Source: Kineococcus xinjiangensis
GTDB lineage: Bacteria > Actinomycetota > Actinomycetes > Actinomycetales > Kineococcaceae
Assembly: GCF_002934625.1 (NCBI RefSeq)
Contig: NZ_PTJD01000002.1
Span: forward strand, 362,867-426,866
Length of the DNA stretch: 64,000 nt
Reading direction: 5' to 3'
The notes beneath the pieces are model-generated. The model was not told the DNA's origin and did no database searches. It saw nothing but the letters and a program-made list of their open reading frames with translations. Shown piece by piece: positions 23,737-33,366 of this stretch (within the stretch, counting starts at the first letter, position 1; each line of letters starts with the position of its first letter). The translations under genes and the position numbers were made by a program.

Positions 23737-25215
23737 TCAGCCACCCGCGGCGGTCGGCTCCCCGGCGGGGTCCCACTCCCGGGCGCGCGCCTCCAGGAAG
23801 CGCAGGACCTCCGTGTCGTCGACGCCCGGGAACGTGCCCGGGGGCAGCGCGGCGAGCAGGTGGGTGTGGGCGCGGGCACTGGCCAGCACGGAGCCCTCCC
23901 ACTGCCTGCGCAGCTGGGCGGGAGGAGTCCGGCAGCACGACTCCTCCGGGCACCGGGAGGTGTCGCGCTCGCGGGTCTCCTTGCCGCGGAACCACTTCAC
24001 GTGCGCGTAGGGAACCCCCACCGAGACCGAGAAGTCCCCCTGCGCGGCCGGCTCCACGAGGGCGGTGCACCAGTAGGTGCCGCTGGAGGTATCGGTGTAC
24101 TGCTGGTACGCCCCGTGCAGTTCGGGCCTGGCGAAGACGGCGCGGGCCGTCCAGTGCCGGCACACGGGCTGTCCCTCGATGGCTCCGGTGACGTCGGTGG
24201 GGAAGCGCACCCCGTCGTTCTCGTACGCCTTGTAGATCGTGCCGCTCTCGTGGACGCGCATGAAGTGCACGGGGATGCCGAGGTGGCGAGTGGCGAGGTT
24301 GGTGAAGCGGTGCGCGGCGGTCTCGTAGGAGACGGCGAACGCGTCGCGCAGGTCCTCCACGGCGATGTCGCGCTCCGCCTTCGCGGCCTGCAGCAACCTC
24401 ACGGCGTGCACCTCGGGGACGAGGACGGCGGCCGCGAAGTAGTTCACCTCGACCCGCTGGCGGAGGAACCCGGCGTAGCCGTCGGGCTCGGAGTGGCCGA
24501 GGACGATGTGCCCCAGGGCCTGCAGCGCCACCTGGCGCCGGCCGTGGCCGCGGCCGTCGCGCGGGTGCGGCAGGAAGATCCGCCGGTGCCTGAGGTCGAT
24601 GACGGAACGGGCCGCGTGGGGCAGGTCGGCCTCGCGGTGGAGGGTGTAGCCGAGGCGGGCGGCGATGGCGGTGATGTCGCGCTCGGTGAGAGGGCCACCG
24701 GCGTGCCCGGCGGCGCGCAGCACGTCGGCGGCGGCGGCCTCGACCTCCCCGAAGTAGTTGTCGCGCTCGCGCATCAGGGCCCGCAGTTCCGTGTTCGCGC
24801 GGCGGGCCTCCTCCGGGGTGGCGAGGTGGGCGGTCGCCTGCCGGTTCAGCTCGGCGTGCAGACCGACGAGCGCCTCCAGCACCGGGGTGGGCAGGCGGGG
24901 TCCGGGCCGCACCTGCGGCAGGCCGAGGGAGCGGTAGGCCGAGGTGTCCTGCGCGCGCTGCAGCTCCACCTCCAGCGCCGCCCGGCGGTCGAGGGGCCCG
25001 GCGCCGAGCAGGTCTGCCACGGTGACGGCGAAGGCGTCGGCCAGGGCGTGCAGCAGCGACAGCTTCGGCTCGCGACGGCCGTTCTCCAGCATGGACAGCG
25101 CCGACGGTGCGCGCTCCACCCGCGCGGCGAGGTCCTGCAGCGTCCATCCCCGAGCCTTGCGCAGCTGGCGGACGCGGCGGCCGACGAGGAGCGCATCGGG
25201 CGTGAACTCTGACAT
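23737..25215 (-). CDS. ramB: RamB-like XRE regulator of acetate/glyoxylate metabolism
   Basis: A 492-residue regulator. The N-terminal XRE helix-turn-helix (about 12-65) reads VRQLRKARGWTLQDLAARVE and SALSMLENGRREPKLSLLHA. A central IrrE/ImmA-like region contains LQALGHIVLGHSEPDGYAGF and EVNYFAAAVLVPE. The C-terminal short-chain fatty acyl regulator domain includes the paired cysteines RCPEESCCR and the VCRHW region. This is the architecture of Corynebacterium RamB and its mycobacterial orthologue, which control isocitrate lyase and acetate genes. It is divergent from aceA-aceB with 115 bases between, strongly supporting the same role here. Confidence 0.88.
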   Translation of the reverse strand: MSEFTPDALLVGRRVRQLRKARGWTLQDLAARVERAPSALSMLENGRREPKLSLLHALADAFAVTVADLLGAGPLDRRAALEVELQRAQDTSAYRSLGLPQVRPGPRLPTPVLEALVGLHAELNRQATAHLATPEEARRANTELRALMRERDNYFGEVEAAAADVLRAAGHAGGPLTERDITAIAARLGYTLHREADLPHAARSVIDLRHRRIFLPHPRDGRGHGRRQVALQALGHIVLGHSEPDGYAGFLRQRVEVNYFAAAVLVPEVHAVRLLQAAKAERDIAVEDLRDAFAVSYETAAHRFTNLATRHLGIPVHFMRVHESGTIYKAYENDGVRFPTDVTGAIEGQPVCRHWTARAVFARPELHGAYQQYTDTSSGTYWCTALVEPAAQGDFSVSVGVPYAHVKWFRGKETRERDTSRCPEESCCRTPPAQLRRQWEGSVLASARAHTHLLAALPPGTFPGVDDTEVLRFLEARAREWDPAGEPTAAGG

Positions 25216-25330
25216 GGGCCGCACAGTACGTGAAGGAACGCAGATGTTCACGGGGATTCCTCCTTGCAGGGGTGTTCTGGGGTGAAGAAGGTGGTTCCAC
25301 CGCACCACCGTTCCCGAAGGAGGGACTCCC
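25216..25330. promoter_or_regulatory. ramB-aceA divergent regulatory region with dyad
   Basis: The 115 bases between the divergent starts contain GTGAA at 25230-25234 and TTCAC at 25247-25251, an inverted repeat with 12 bases between arms, close to the ramB start. This is a plausible autoregulatory site. AAGGAGGGA before 25331 is the aceA ribosome binding site. I do not see the exact corynebacterial RamB box. Confidence 0.4.
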
Positions 25331-26680
25331 ATGACCGAGCTGCTCACCCCCGCGCCCGCGACCACCCAGGTGAGGGTCGAGGTGCGCGAGCACACCGAAC
25401 CCGCCGACGTGCGCGCCGCGCAGGTGGCGGCGCTCGAGGAGGAGTGGGCCACCTCACCGCGCTGGGCGGGCATCGAGCGCACCTACACCGCCGCCGACGT
25501 CGTCCGGCTGCGCGGCAGCATCCAGGAGGAGCACACCCTGGCCCGCCGCGGCGCGGAGCGGCTGTGGGAACTGCTGCACACCCGCACCCACGTCCCCGCC
25601 CTCGGCGCCCTCACCGGCAACCAGGCCGTGCAGATGGTCCGGGCCGGGCTGGAGGCGATCTACCTCTCCGGCTGGCAGGTCGCAGCCGACGCCAACCTCG
25701 CCGGGCAGACCTACCCCGACCAGAGCCTCTACCCCGCGAACTCCGTGCCCGCCGTCGTGCGCCGCATCAACAACGCCCTGCTGCGCGCCGACGAGATCTC
25801 CTGGGCGGAGGGGGCCGAGGGCTCCCCGCACTGGATGGCGCCGATCGTCGCCGACGCCGAGGCGGGCTTCGGCGGGCCGCTCAACGCCTTCGAGCTGATG
25901 AAGGCGATGATCGCCGCCGGTGCGGCCGGGGTGCACTGGGAGGACCAGCTCGCCTCGGAGAAGAAGTGCGGGCACCTCGGGGGGAAGGTCCTCGTGCCGA
26001 CGAACCAGCACGTCCGCACCCTCAACGCCGCCCGCCTGGCCGCCGACGTCAGCGGGACGCCCAGCATCGTCATCGCCCGCACCGACGCCCTGGCCGCGAC
26101 CCTGCTCACCAGCGACGTCGACGAGCGGGACGCCCAGTTCTGCACCGGCGAGCGCAGCAGCGAGGGCTTCTTCACCGTGCGCAACGGCCTCGAACCCGTC
26201 ATCTCCCGCGGCCTGGCCTACGCCCCCTACGCCGACCTCATCTGGGTGGAGACGGGAACCCCCGACCTGGAGCTGGCGCGGCGGTTCGCCGAGGCCGTCC
26301 ACGCCGAGCACCCCGGCAAGATGCTCGCCTACAACTGCTCGCCGTCGTTCAACTGGCGCGCCACCCTCGACGACGACCAGATCGCCCGGTTCCAGCGGGA
26401 GCTCGCCGCGATGGGCTACAAGTTCCAGTTCATCACCCTCGCCGGGTTCCACGCCCTCAACGCCTCGATGTTCGACCTCGCCCGCGGCTACGCCGAGTCC
26501 GGGATGCCCGCCTACGTGGCGCTGCAGGAGCGGGAGTTCGCGATGGCAGCCGACGGCTACACCGCCGTCAAGCACCAGGCGGAGGTCGGCACCGGCTACT
26601 TCGACCGCGTCGCCACCGCGCTCAACCCCACCAGCGGAACCCTGGCCCTGACCGGATCCACCGAGGAGGAGCAGTTCTGA
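25331..26680 (+). CDS. aceA: isocitrate lyase
   Basis: A 449-residue enzyme that cleaves isocitrate to succinate and glyoxylate, the first step of the glyoxylate shunt. The catalytic signature KKCGH is at residues 211-215 in [16 protein letters not shown]. Other conserved segments are [20 protein letters not shown], then [32 protein letters not shown] (Mg-binding), [15 protein letters not shown] and [10 protein letters not shown]. The length is that of the bacterial enzyme. It forms an operon with malate synthase (TGATG overlap) and is divergent from its probable regulator ramB. Confidence 0.97.
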   Translation: MTELLTPAPATTQVRVEVREHTEPADVRAAQVAALEEEWATSPRWAGIERTYTAADVVRLRGSIQEEHTLARRGAERLWELLHTRTHVPALGALTGNQAVQMVRAGLEAIYLSGWQVAADANLAGQTYPDQSLYPANSVPAVVRRINNALLRADEISWAEGAEGSPHWMAPIVADAEAGFGGPLNAFELMKAMIAAGAAGVHWEDQLASEKKCGHLGGKVLVPTNQHVRTLNAARLAADVSGTPSIVIARTDALAATLLTSDVDERDAQFCTGERSSEGFFTVRNGLEPVISRGLAYAPYADLIWVETGTPDLELARRFAEAVHAEHPGKMLAYNCSPSFNWRATLDDDQIARFQRELAAMGYKFQFITLAGFHALNASMFDLARGYAESGMPAYVALQEREFAMAADGYTAVKHQAEVGTGYFDRVATALNPTSGTLALTGSTEEEQF

Positions 26681-28404
26681 TGGACACGCACCCGACCCTC
26701 CGCACCCCTCCCGCCGACGTCCAGGTCCACGCTCCCCTCGGGCCCCGCTACGAGGAGATCCTCACCCCCGCCGCGTGTGAGTTCCTCGGCGTCCTCGACG
26801 ACGTCGTGGCCCCCCGCCGCGAGGAACTGCTGCGCACCCGCCGCGAACGGCGCCGCCGCATCGGCCTCGGGCAGGAGTCCCTCGACTTCCGGCGCGACAC
26901 GCAGTGGATCCGCGACGACCCGACGTGGTCGGTGCCGCCCGCACCGGCCGACCTCGTCGACCGGCGGGTCGAGATCACCGGACCGCCCACCCGGAAGATG
27001 ACCGTCAACGCCCTGAACTCCGGCGCCGACGGCTGGATGGCGGACTTCGAGGACGCCACGACCCCGACGTGGGGCGCCGTCGTCGAAGGGCAGCTCAACC
27101 TCGTCGACGCGCTCGACCGGCGCATCGACTTCACCGACGAGAGCGGCAGGCGCTACGAACTCGGCGAGCACCTGCCCACCATCCACGTCCGCCCCCGCGG
27201 CTGGCACCTGGTGGAAAAGCACCTCTGGATCGACGGCCGCCCGCTGTCGGCCTCCGTCGTGGACGCGGGCCTGTACCTGTTCCACTGCGCGCGGCGCCAG
27301 CTCGAGCGGGGCAGCGGCCCCTACCTGTACCTGCCGAAGCTGGAGAGCGCCGCCGAGGCGCGGCTGTGGAACACCCTCCTGCTGCGCGCGCAGGAACTGC
27401 TGGGGTTGCCGGCCGGCACGGTGCGCGTCACCGTCCTCGTCGAGACCCTGCCGGCGGCGTTCGAGATGGAGGAGATCCTCTACGAGCTGCGCCCGCACGC
27501 CACCGCACTCAACGCCGGGCGCTGGGACTACCTGTTCTCCGTCCTCAAGACGTTCTCCGCCGCACCGGAGCAGCACGTCCTGCCGGACCGCTCCTCGCTC
27601 ACGATGGAGACCCCCTTCCTGCGGGCCTACACGGAACTGCTCGTCCGCACCTGCCACCGGCGCGGCGCCCACGCCATCGGCGGCATGGCCGCGTTCGTCC
27701 CCGACCGCCGCGACCCCGAGCGCACCCGCGCCGCCCTGGAGAGGGTGCGCGGGGACAAGGAGCGGGAGGCCCGCGACGGCTTCGACGGCTCCTGGGTGGC
27801 GCACCCCGGCCTGGTCGCCACCTGCCGGGAGGTGTTCGACCAGGCGCTCGGCTCCCGGCGCAACCAGCTCCTGCGGCGCCGCTGCGACGTCGACGTCACC
27901 GCCGCGGACCTGCTCGACCTCGCCTCCGCGCCGGGACAGCCCACCGCGGCGGGCCTGCGGAGCGGGATCTCCGTGGCCCTGCGCTACCTGCAGGCGTGGC
28001 TGGCCGGCTCGGGGGCGGTGACGGTCGACTCCCTGATGGAGGACGCCGCGACGGTGGAGATCGTCCGGTCCCAGGTGTGGCAGCAGGTCCGGGCCCGCGC
28101 CGTCCTCGACGACGGCACCCGCGTCGGCCGCGGGCTGGTCGAGGAGCTCGTCGACGCCGAGGCCGCCCGGCTGCGCCGGCAGGGGGAGGCCGGGGAGCAC
28201 CTGCCCGACGCGGTCGAGCTGTTCCTGCAGGTCTCCACCGCCGAGGAGTTCGTGCCCTTCTTCACGACCCCGGCCTACGGGCGGCACATCGCCACCCCCA
28301 CGGCGACGCCCACCCGGCCGGAGCCGGGCACCGTCCCGGGAGCGCGGCCGGGCCCCGCCCGGATCGACCTGCCGGCCGCCGAGCGGCTCGCGGTCGCCTC
28401 CTGA
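26680..28404 (+). CDS. aceB: malate synthase A
   Basis: A 574-residue enzyme that condenses glyoxylate with acetyl-CoA to form malate, completing the glyoxylate shunt begun by the aceA product. Conserved parts are TRKMTVNALNSGADGWMADF followed by EDATTPTW, then LPTIHVRPRGWHLVEKHL, the family signature LNAGRWDYLFSVLKTF, and GIAGHP-like segments replaced by SWVAHPGLVA. About 40 Pro/Ala-rich residues at the C-terminus are extra. The ATG overlaps the aceA TGA by one base. A strong hairpin follows the gene. Confidence 0.96.
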   Translation: MDTHPTLRTPPADVQVHAPLGPRYEEILTPAACEFLGVLDDVVAPRREELLRTRRERRRRIGLGQESLDFRRDTQWIRDDPTWSVPPAPADLVDRRVEITGPPTRKMTVNALNSGADGWMADFEDATTPTWGAVVEGQLNLVDALDRRIDFTDESGRRYELGEHLPTIHVRPRGWHLVEKHLWIDGRPLSASVVDAGLYLFHCARRQLERGSGPYLYLPKLESAAEARLWNTLLLRAQELLGLPAGTVRVTVLVETLPAAFEMEEILYELRPHATALNAGRWDYLFSVLKTFSAAPEQHVLPDRSSLTMETPFLRAYTELLVRTCHRRGAHAIGGMAAFVPDRRDPERTRAALERVRGDKEREARDGFDGSWVAHPGLVATCREVFDQALGSRRNQLLRRRCDVDVTAADLLDLASAPGQPTAAGLRSGISVALRYLQAWLAGSGAVTVDSLMEDAATVEIVRSQVWQQVRARAVLDDGTRVGRGLVEELVDAEAARLRRQGEAGEHLPDAVELFLQVSTAEEFVPFFTTPAYGRHIATPTATPTRPEPGTVPGARPGPARIDLPAAERLAVAS

Positions 28405-28424
28405 CCCGACCGGCTGCGCCGGAA

Positions 28425-28474
28425 CCGCGTTCCCGCCCGCTCCGGTCCCCGGACGGGGGCGGGCGGGAACGCGG
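28425..28474. terminator. bidirectional hairpin terminator between aceB and GGDEF-EAL gene
   Basis: Perfect 16-bp arms, CCGCGTTCCCGCCCGC and its complement, enclose an 18-base loop. It sits between two convergent stops (28404 and 28491). There is no T-run, as is common in actinobacteria. Confidence 0.8.
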
Positions 28475-28490
28475 CCAGGGGAAGCTCAGG

Positions 28491-31073
28491 TCAGGGGTGC
28501 ACCAGGTCGGCGGCCGGCACCGGCCGCCCGAACAGGTACCCCTGCCCCTGGTCGCACCCGAGGTCCTGCAGCAGGTCCAGCGCCTCGGGGGTCTCCACCC
28601 CCTCCGCCACCACCCGCATGCCCAGGTTGTGCCCCAGGTCGATCACCGAGCGCACGATCGAGACGTTGCGACAGTTGGTGGACAGGTCCTGCAGGAAGCT
28701 GCGGTCGATCTTGAGGACGTCGACGGGCAGGTCGCGCAGGTACGCCAGGGACGAGTAGCCCGTCCCGAAGTCGTCCAGCGCCATCCGCACCCCGAGCTCC
28801 CGCAGCCGCGCCGCCACCGCCATCGCCTGCTCCGGGTTCGACATCACGGCGCTCTCGGTGAGCTCCAGTTCCAGCGCCGAGGCCGGGGTCCGGGTCTGCT
28901 CCAGCTGCTGCACGACCTCGTCCACCAGGGAACCGTCGTGGAGGCTGCGCGCCGAGACGTTCACCGCCACGTGCAGCCGCAACCCGGCCGCCGCCCAGCG
29001 CGCCGCCTGCTCCAGCGCCGCGGCGAGGACGTGCGCGGTGAGGGGACGGATGAGGCCGGTCTGCTCGGCCAGCGGGATGAAGCTGTCCGGTGGGATGAGC
29101 CCCTGCGTCGGGTGCTGCCAGCGCGCCAGCGCCTCCACCCCCGCCAGCTCCCCCGTGCGCAGGTCCCGCTTGGGCTGGTAGTGCACCTGCAGCTGCCCGC
29201 AGTCGAGCGCCTCCCGCAGGGCGCCGCCGTACCCGAGCCGCTCGGGGCGGTTCAGGTCGGCGTCGGCCTCGTACGTCTCCACGCCCGTGCCGTGCTGCTT
29301 CGCCCGGTACATCGCCACGTCGGCGCGCTTGAGCAGCCCCACCGGCTCCTCCCCGTGGTCGGGGGCGAGGGTGACTCCGACGCTGCCCTCCAGGTGCAGG
29401 GTGAGCCCCTCCACGGCGATGGGCCTGCGGATCTGCTTGCGCAGCTCCGCCGCCAGCCGCTCCGCGTACCGCCGGCCCGAGACGGGGTCGAGCAGGACGG
29501 CGAACTCGTCACCACCGAGGCGGGCGACGGTGTCCGTCTCGCGGAACTGCTGGCGCAGCCGCTCGGCCACCACCTGCAGCACCCGGTCCCCGACGTCGTG
29601 GCCGAGGGTGTCGTTGACCTCCTTGAACCGGTCGAGGTCCACGAGCAGCAGGGCAAGCCGGTTGCCGTCGCGCTGCTGCGCCGCGAGGGCGTGGTGGAGC
29701 CGGTCGTGCAGCAGGACGCGGTTGGCCAGGCCGGTGAGCGGGTCGTGCAGGGCCCGGTGGCGGATCCACTCCTCCGTGCGCCGCCGCTCCACGGCCGCGG
29801 CCACCACGTGCGCCACCGACGACATGAACGCCACCTCGTCGGCGGTGAAGGCGCGCGGTGTCGTCGTCTGCACGCACAGGAACCCGAAGCAGGACGCGGT
29901 CCCGCCGACGACCACGGCCGCGGTGCCGGCGATGCCGCGCCTGCGCCACCACGCCAGCGCGCGCCGCCGCTCCTCCGAGTGGTGCACGGTGGCGGTGAGG
30001 TCGCACAGCAGGGACGCGGCATCCCCCGCCGGCACGATCGTGCCCTCCAGCTCCGCCCGGTCCAGGACGTGCGGGAAGTCGGGCGCGGCCCAGCCGCTGG
30101 TGGCCCGGGTGAGCAGCGTGCCCTCGTCGTCCGCCCGTTCGAGGACCTCGCAGTGGGTCACGCCCAGCACCCCCCGCACTGCGGCGGCGGTGCGGGCGAA
30201 CAGGTCGGGCAGGTCCATCCCGGCCAGCGCGAGCCCCCCGAGCTCCGAGACGGCGCTCTGCTGCCGTTCCGCGCGCCGGCGTTCGCTGACGTCCTGCAGC
30301 ACCAGCGTCAGGACGCGCTCCTGGGCGGACTGCAGGGCCAGGACGGTCACCCGGAACTCGTGCTCGCCCCCTGCGCGGTTGCGGAACGCCAGGTCCGCGT
30401 GCTGGGCGCGCCCGGTCGCCGCCGCGGTGGCCACCATGCCGTGCGGGCCGAGCAGCACGGGGCCGCCGCCGGTGGGGCGCAGCACGTCCCCGAGCCTGCT
30501 GAGGGGCGCGCCGCCCTCCACCGCGGGCCCGATGAGCTGCCGCAGCGCGGGGGTGCAGCGGCGCACGCGCAGGTCCGGGGCCAGTTCCACGACCCCGATC
30601 GGCAGGTCGTCGAAGGCGGCGCCCCCGGCGGCGACCAGTTCCAGCAGGTGGGCGTGCTCCGCCGCCGCCTGCGCGCCGAGGCGCTCGGCGGTGACGTCGA
30701 CGAGGGTTCCGACGTTGCCCACGACACCGCCCTGCTCGTCGCGCAGGACCTTCGCCCGCAGCCGCACGTGGCGGTAGCCGCCGGCGGAGGTGCGGTAGCG
30801 GCCCTCGTGGTGGCAGTGGACGGCGCCGCCGGAGACGACCGCCCCGAAGAGGGCCAGGGTCCGTTCCACCTCGTCCTGGTGGACGTAGTCGAGGAAGTTC
30901 GTGCCGAGGGTCTCCTCGACGGTGAAACCCGTCAGGCGGGTCCACGCCGAGCTGAGGAACGTCCAGTTCCCCGCTGCGTCGGTGCGGAACACCACTTCGT
31001 CGAGGTCGTCGAGCAGGGGGGCGGCGTCGGGCCGGGTCGCGTCGGGTTCCGCGGGGTCCGGCGAGGGGCTCAC
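28491..31073 (-). CDS. PAS-GAF-GGDEF-EAL cyclic-di-GMP signalling protein
   Basis: An 860-residue cytoplasmic protein. An N-terminal PAS ([20 protein letters not shown]) with a PAC-type end is followed by a second PAS-like region (about 140-255) and a GAF domain (about 270-430). The GGDEF domain has RETD (I-site) before RLGGDEF near 519. The EAL domain has [11 protein letters not shown] near 645, then [27 protein letters not shown] and VAEGVE. Both catalytic domains appear intact, so it may make and degrade cyclic-di-GMP, with sensory domains deciding the balance. The GTG at 31073 overlaps the stop of the secreted DUF5995-like gene (GTGA), an unexpected coupling. Confidence 0.92.
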   Translation of the reverse strand: MSPSPDPAEPDATRPDAAPLLDDLDEVVFRTDAAGNWTFLSSAWTRLTGFTVEETLGTNFLDYVHQDEVERTLALFGAVVSGGAVHCHHEGRYRTSAGGYRHVRLRAKVLRDEQGGVVGNVGTLVDVTAERLGAQAAAEHAHLLELVAAGGAAFDDLPIGVVELAPDLRVRRCTPALRQLIGPAVEGGAPLSRLGDVLRPTGGGPVLLGPHGMVATAAATGRAQHADLAFRNRAGGEHEFRVTVLALQSAQERVLTLVLQDVSERRRAERQQSAVSELGGLALAGMDLPDLFARTAAAVRGVLGVTHCEVLERADDEGTLLTRATSGWAAPDFPHVLDRAELEGTIVPAGDAASLLCDLTATVHHSEERRRALAWWRRRGIAGTAAVVVGGTASCFGFLCVQTTTPRAFTADEVAFMSSVAHVVAAAVERRRTEEWIRHRALHDPLTGLANRVLLHDRLHHALAAQQRDGNRLALLLVDLDRFKEVNDTLGHDVGDRVLQVVAERLRQQFRETDTVARLGGDEFAVLLDPVSGRRYAERLAAELRKQIRRPIAVEGLTLHLEGSVGVTLAPDHGEEPVGLLKRADVAMYRAKQHGTGVETYEADADLNRPERLGYGGALREALDCGQLQVHYQPKRDLRTGELAGVEALARWQHPTQGLIPPDSFIPLAEQTGLIRPLTAHVLAAALEQAARWAAAGLRLHVAVNVSARSLHDGSLVDEVVQQLEQTRTPASALELELTESAVMSNPEQAMAVAARLRELGVRMALDDFGTGYSSLAYLRDLPVDVLKIDRSFLQDLSTNCRNVSIVRSVIDLGHNLGMRVVAEGVETPEALDLLQDLGCDQGQGYLFGRPVPAADLVHP

Positions 31074-32032
31074 CTGTCGTCGTGGTGCTCGGCGCACCAC
31101 GCCTGGCGCTGGGCCGGGCCCTCCGGGGAGGTGGTGTTCCCGGTGGCGGCGGCCAGGGTGCGCGCCTCCGCGCCGGCGGTCTGCTCGATCTCCTCGGCGA
31201 CCGCCGCGTACGCGGCGGGGCCCAGCGCGCGCGCGGCGACGAGCCGTTCGGCGTTGCGCCACGCCCGCTCCCGCCACACCTGGATGACCTGGAACACGGC
31301 GGTCTGGTCGAGGGTGGTGCCGGGCACGTCCCGGTCGTCGATGGTCGGGTCGTAGCGACGGGCGACCTCGGCCACCGATGCCTGCCCGGAGCTGTTGAGG
31401 AACTCGTAGACCCGGTCGTGGTCCGCCTTGCGGCTCGTGCCGTCGGGGGCGACGAGACCGATCTCGGCGAGCACGAACGGCAGGTCGCGGTTGATGTGGC
31501 CGTGCATCCCCAGCAGCATGTCGCCGCTGCCGGTGGCGCCCCGCTGCTCGGCCGTCTCGAACGCGACCCGCCACGCCGGGGCGACCTCCGAGCGCCGGCC
31601 GGAGTACCAGAGGTCCTCCTGCTCGAAGTAGTAGCTCGCGAACACGGCGTCGTAGTGGTTGAGGAAGGCCGGGTCGTCGAAGAACCCCGGCGTGGTGACG
31701 GCCTCCCGGTACGCCTCGGTGGTGCGCAGGTAGAGGAGGGAGAAGACGGCGCGGTGGTCGCAGCCGGAGCTCAGCGGCTTCCAGCGCCGCTCCATCTCGC
31801 GGATGACCGCGTCGACGCACTTGAGGCGCCCGGAGCGGCAGACGTCGGAGCTGGAGGGGTCGTAGCCCTGCTCCAGCCCCGGCAGCAGGTCGTTCCACGC
31901 GATCTGCTCGGGGTCCTCGGCGGCGGCGGGGGCCACCGACAGCGTCGTGGTGAGCAGCCCCGCGGTCAGCACGGCGGCGAGCCGGGCCGCTGCGCGGCGG
32001 CGGGGGCCCGTCGTCTTCCGGTCGCGGCGCAT
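31070..32032 (-). CDS. secreted DUF5995-like protein
   Basis: A 320-residue exported protein. A basic N-terminus and hydrophobic core ([20 protein letters not shown], cleavage after AAA) form a signal peptide. The mature part is helical and contains [20 protein letters not shown], then [13 protein letters not shown] and [17 protein letters not shown]. This HIN-DLP pattern is what I recall from the DUF5995 family; function is unknown. The two His residues and nearby acidic residues could bind metal. It starts with ATG after GGAGGA. It is coupled to the downstream GGDEF-EAL gene. Confidence 0.7.
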   Translation of the reverse strand: MRRDRKTTGPRRRAAARLAAVLTAGLLTTTLSVAPAAAEDPEQIAWNDLLPGLEQGYDPSSSDVCRSGRLKCVDAVIREMERRWKPLSSGCDHRAVFSLLYLRTTEAYREAVTTPGFFDDPAFLNHYDAVFASYYFEQEDLWYSGRRSEVAPAWRVAFETAEQRGATGSGDMLLGMHGHINRDLPFVLAEIGLVAPDGTSRKADHDRVYEFLNSSGQASVAEVARRYDPTIDDRDVPGTTLDQTAVFQVIQVWRERAWRNAERLVAARALGPAAYAAVAEEIEQTAGAEARTLAAATGNTTSPEGPAQRQAWCAEHHDDR

Positions 32033-32061
32033 GCCGTCCTCCTCGGTGCATCTTCTAGCAG

Positions 32062-32078
32062 AGAGTCATAGTGACTCT
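32062..32078. promoter_or_regulatory. operator-like palindrome upstream of DUF5995/GGDEF-EAL operon
   Basis: AGAGTCA and TGACTCT are perfect 7-base arms around TAG, in an AT-rich stretch 30 bases before the ATG at 32032. Immediately beyond it (32079-32090, minus-strand TTAACGCTGAGT) lies the motif shared with the other cyclic-di-GMP genes. It probably binds a regulator; the identity is unknown. Confidence 0.5.
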
Positions 32079-32294
32079 ACTCAGCGTTAAGAGCTAGTTG
32101 ACCATGAGACCACTCGCGCGGCCGCCCCACCACCCACGACGCGCTCGTCGCCCTCACCGCGGGCGCCTCGATGCGCGTGGACGGCGACGGCCGGGCCCGC
32201 CGGGGGCCGCCGAGCCTGGGTCCAGCAGGACCACCCTCCGGCAGGGGCCCTCCGGTAGCGTCGGCGGCCGATCAAGCCCAGCAGGAGGCTCCCC

Positions 32295-33287
32295 GTGCCC
32301 CACGTCGCCCTCGACGACCGCTACGACTCCATGCCCTACCGCCGCCTCGGCCGCAGCGGGCTGCGCCTGCCGGCGGTCTCCCTCGGTCTGTGGCACAACT
32401 TCGGCGACGACAAGCCCCTGGAGACGCAGGCCGCGATCCTGCGCCGCGCCTTCGACCTCGGGGTGACCCACTTCGACCTGGCGAACAACTACGGCCCGCC
32501 GGCGGGGTCGGCGGAGGTGAACTTCGGCGCCCACCTCGCCCGCGACTTCCGCCCCTACCGCGACGAGCTGATCATCTCCACCAAGGCGGGCTACCACATG
32601 TGGCCCGGCCCCTACGGGGAGTGGGGCTCGCGCAAGAACCTCCTCGCCAGCCTCGACCAGAGCCTCGGGCGGCTCGGCCTGGACCACGTCGACGTCTTCT
32701 ACTCCCACCGCCCCGACCCCGACACCCCCCTGGAGGAGACGATGGGGGCGCTGCACTCCGCGGTGCAGCAGGGCAAGGCCCTCTACGTGGGCGTCTCCAA
32801 CTACAGCGCCGAGCAGACCCGTGAGGCGGCCCGCATCCTCGCCGGCCTCGGCACCCCGCTGCTCATCCACCAGCCGCGCTACTCCATGCTCGACCGCTGG
32901 GTGGAGGACGGCCTCCTCGACGTGCTCGACGAGGTGGGCGCCGGCAGCATCGCGTTCTCCCCGCTGGCGCAGGGGCTGCTGACCAGCCGCTACCTCGACG
33001 GCGTCCCCGCCGACTCCCGCGCCGCCGGGAGCAGCCCCTTCCTCGGCCCCGACCGCCTCACCGAGGACCTCCTCGGCAGGCTGCGGACGCTGAGCGGGAT
33101 CGCGCAGGGCCGCGGGCAGACCCTGGCGCAGATGGCGATCGCCTGGATCCTGCGCGGCGGGCGGATCACCTCCGCCCTCGTCGGCGCCAGCAGCGTCGCC
33201 CAGCTCGAGGACAGCGTCTCGGCGGTGGCGAACCTGCACTTCGACGACGCGGAGCTCGCCGAGATCGAGCGGGTGCTCGCCGCCTGA
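32295..33287 (+). CDS. aldo/keto reductase, YghZ/MgrA-like
   Basis: A 330-residue NADPH-dependent reductase of the AKR14/YghZ (L-glyceraldehyde-3-phosphate reductase) type. YRRLGRSGLRLPAVSLGLWH opens the protein. The catalytic tetrad is in place: Asp and Tyr in HFDLANNYGPP, Lys in IISTKAGYHMWPGPYGEWGS, His in VFYSHRPDPDTP. The cofactor region reads GVSNYSAEQ and FSPLAQGLLT. The GWGS-like insert (GPYGEWGSRKNL) is characteristic of this subgroup, which detoxifies methylglyoxal or other aldehydes. GTG start with AGGAGG six bases upstream. Single transcription unit with its own hairpin. Confidence 0.92.
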   Translation: MPHVALDDRYDSMPYRRLGRSGLRLPAVSLGLWHNFGDDKPLETQAAILRRAFDLGVTHFDLANNYGPPAGSAEVNFGAHLARDFRPYRDELIISTKAGYHMWPGPYGEWGSRKNLLASLDQSLGRLGLDHVDVFYSHRPDPDTPLEETMGALHSAVQQGKALYVGVSNYSAEQTREAARILAGLGTPLLIHQPRYSMLDRWVEDGLLDVLDEVGAGSIAFSPLAQGLLTSRYLDGVPADSRAAGSSPFLGPDRLTEDLLGRLRTLSGIAQGRGQTLAQMAIAWILRGGRITSALVGASSVAQLEDSVSAVANLHFDDAELAEIERVLAA

Positions 33288-33294
33288 GCAGCGA

Positions 33295-33325
33295 GACGCC
33301 CCCCGGCGGTGCGCCGGGGGGCGTC
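33295..33325 (+). terminator. hairpin terminator after aldo/keto reductase gene
   Basis: Perfect 13-bp arms (GACGCCCCCCGGC and complement) around a 5-base loop, starting 8 bases after the stop at 33287 and lying before the convergent K+ channel stop at 33367. It may serve both genes. Confidence 0.8.
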
Positions 33326-33366
33326 TGCGGTCGGGCTGCGGCGGCCGGCCGCTCGGCAGAGGCCGC

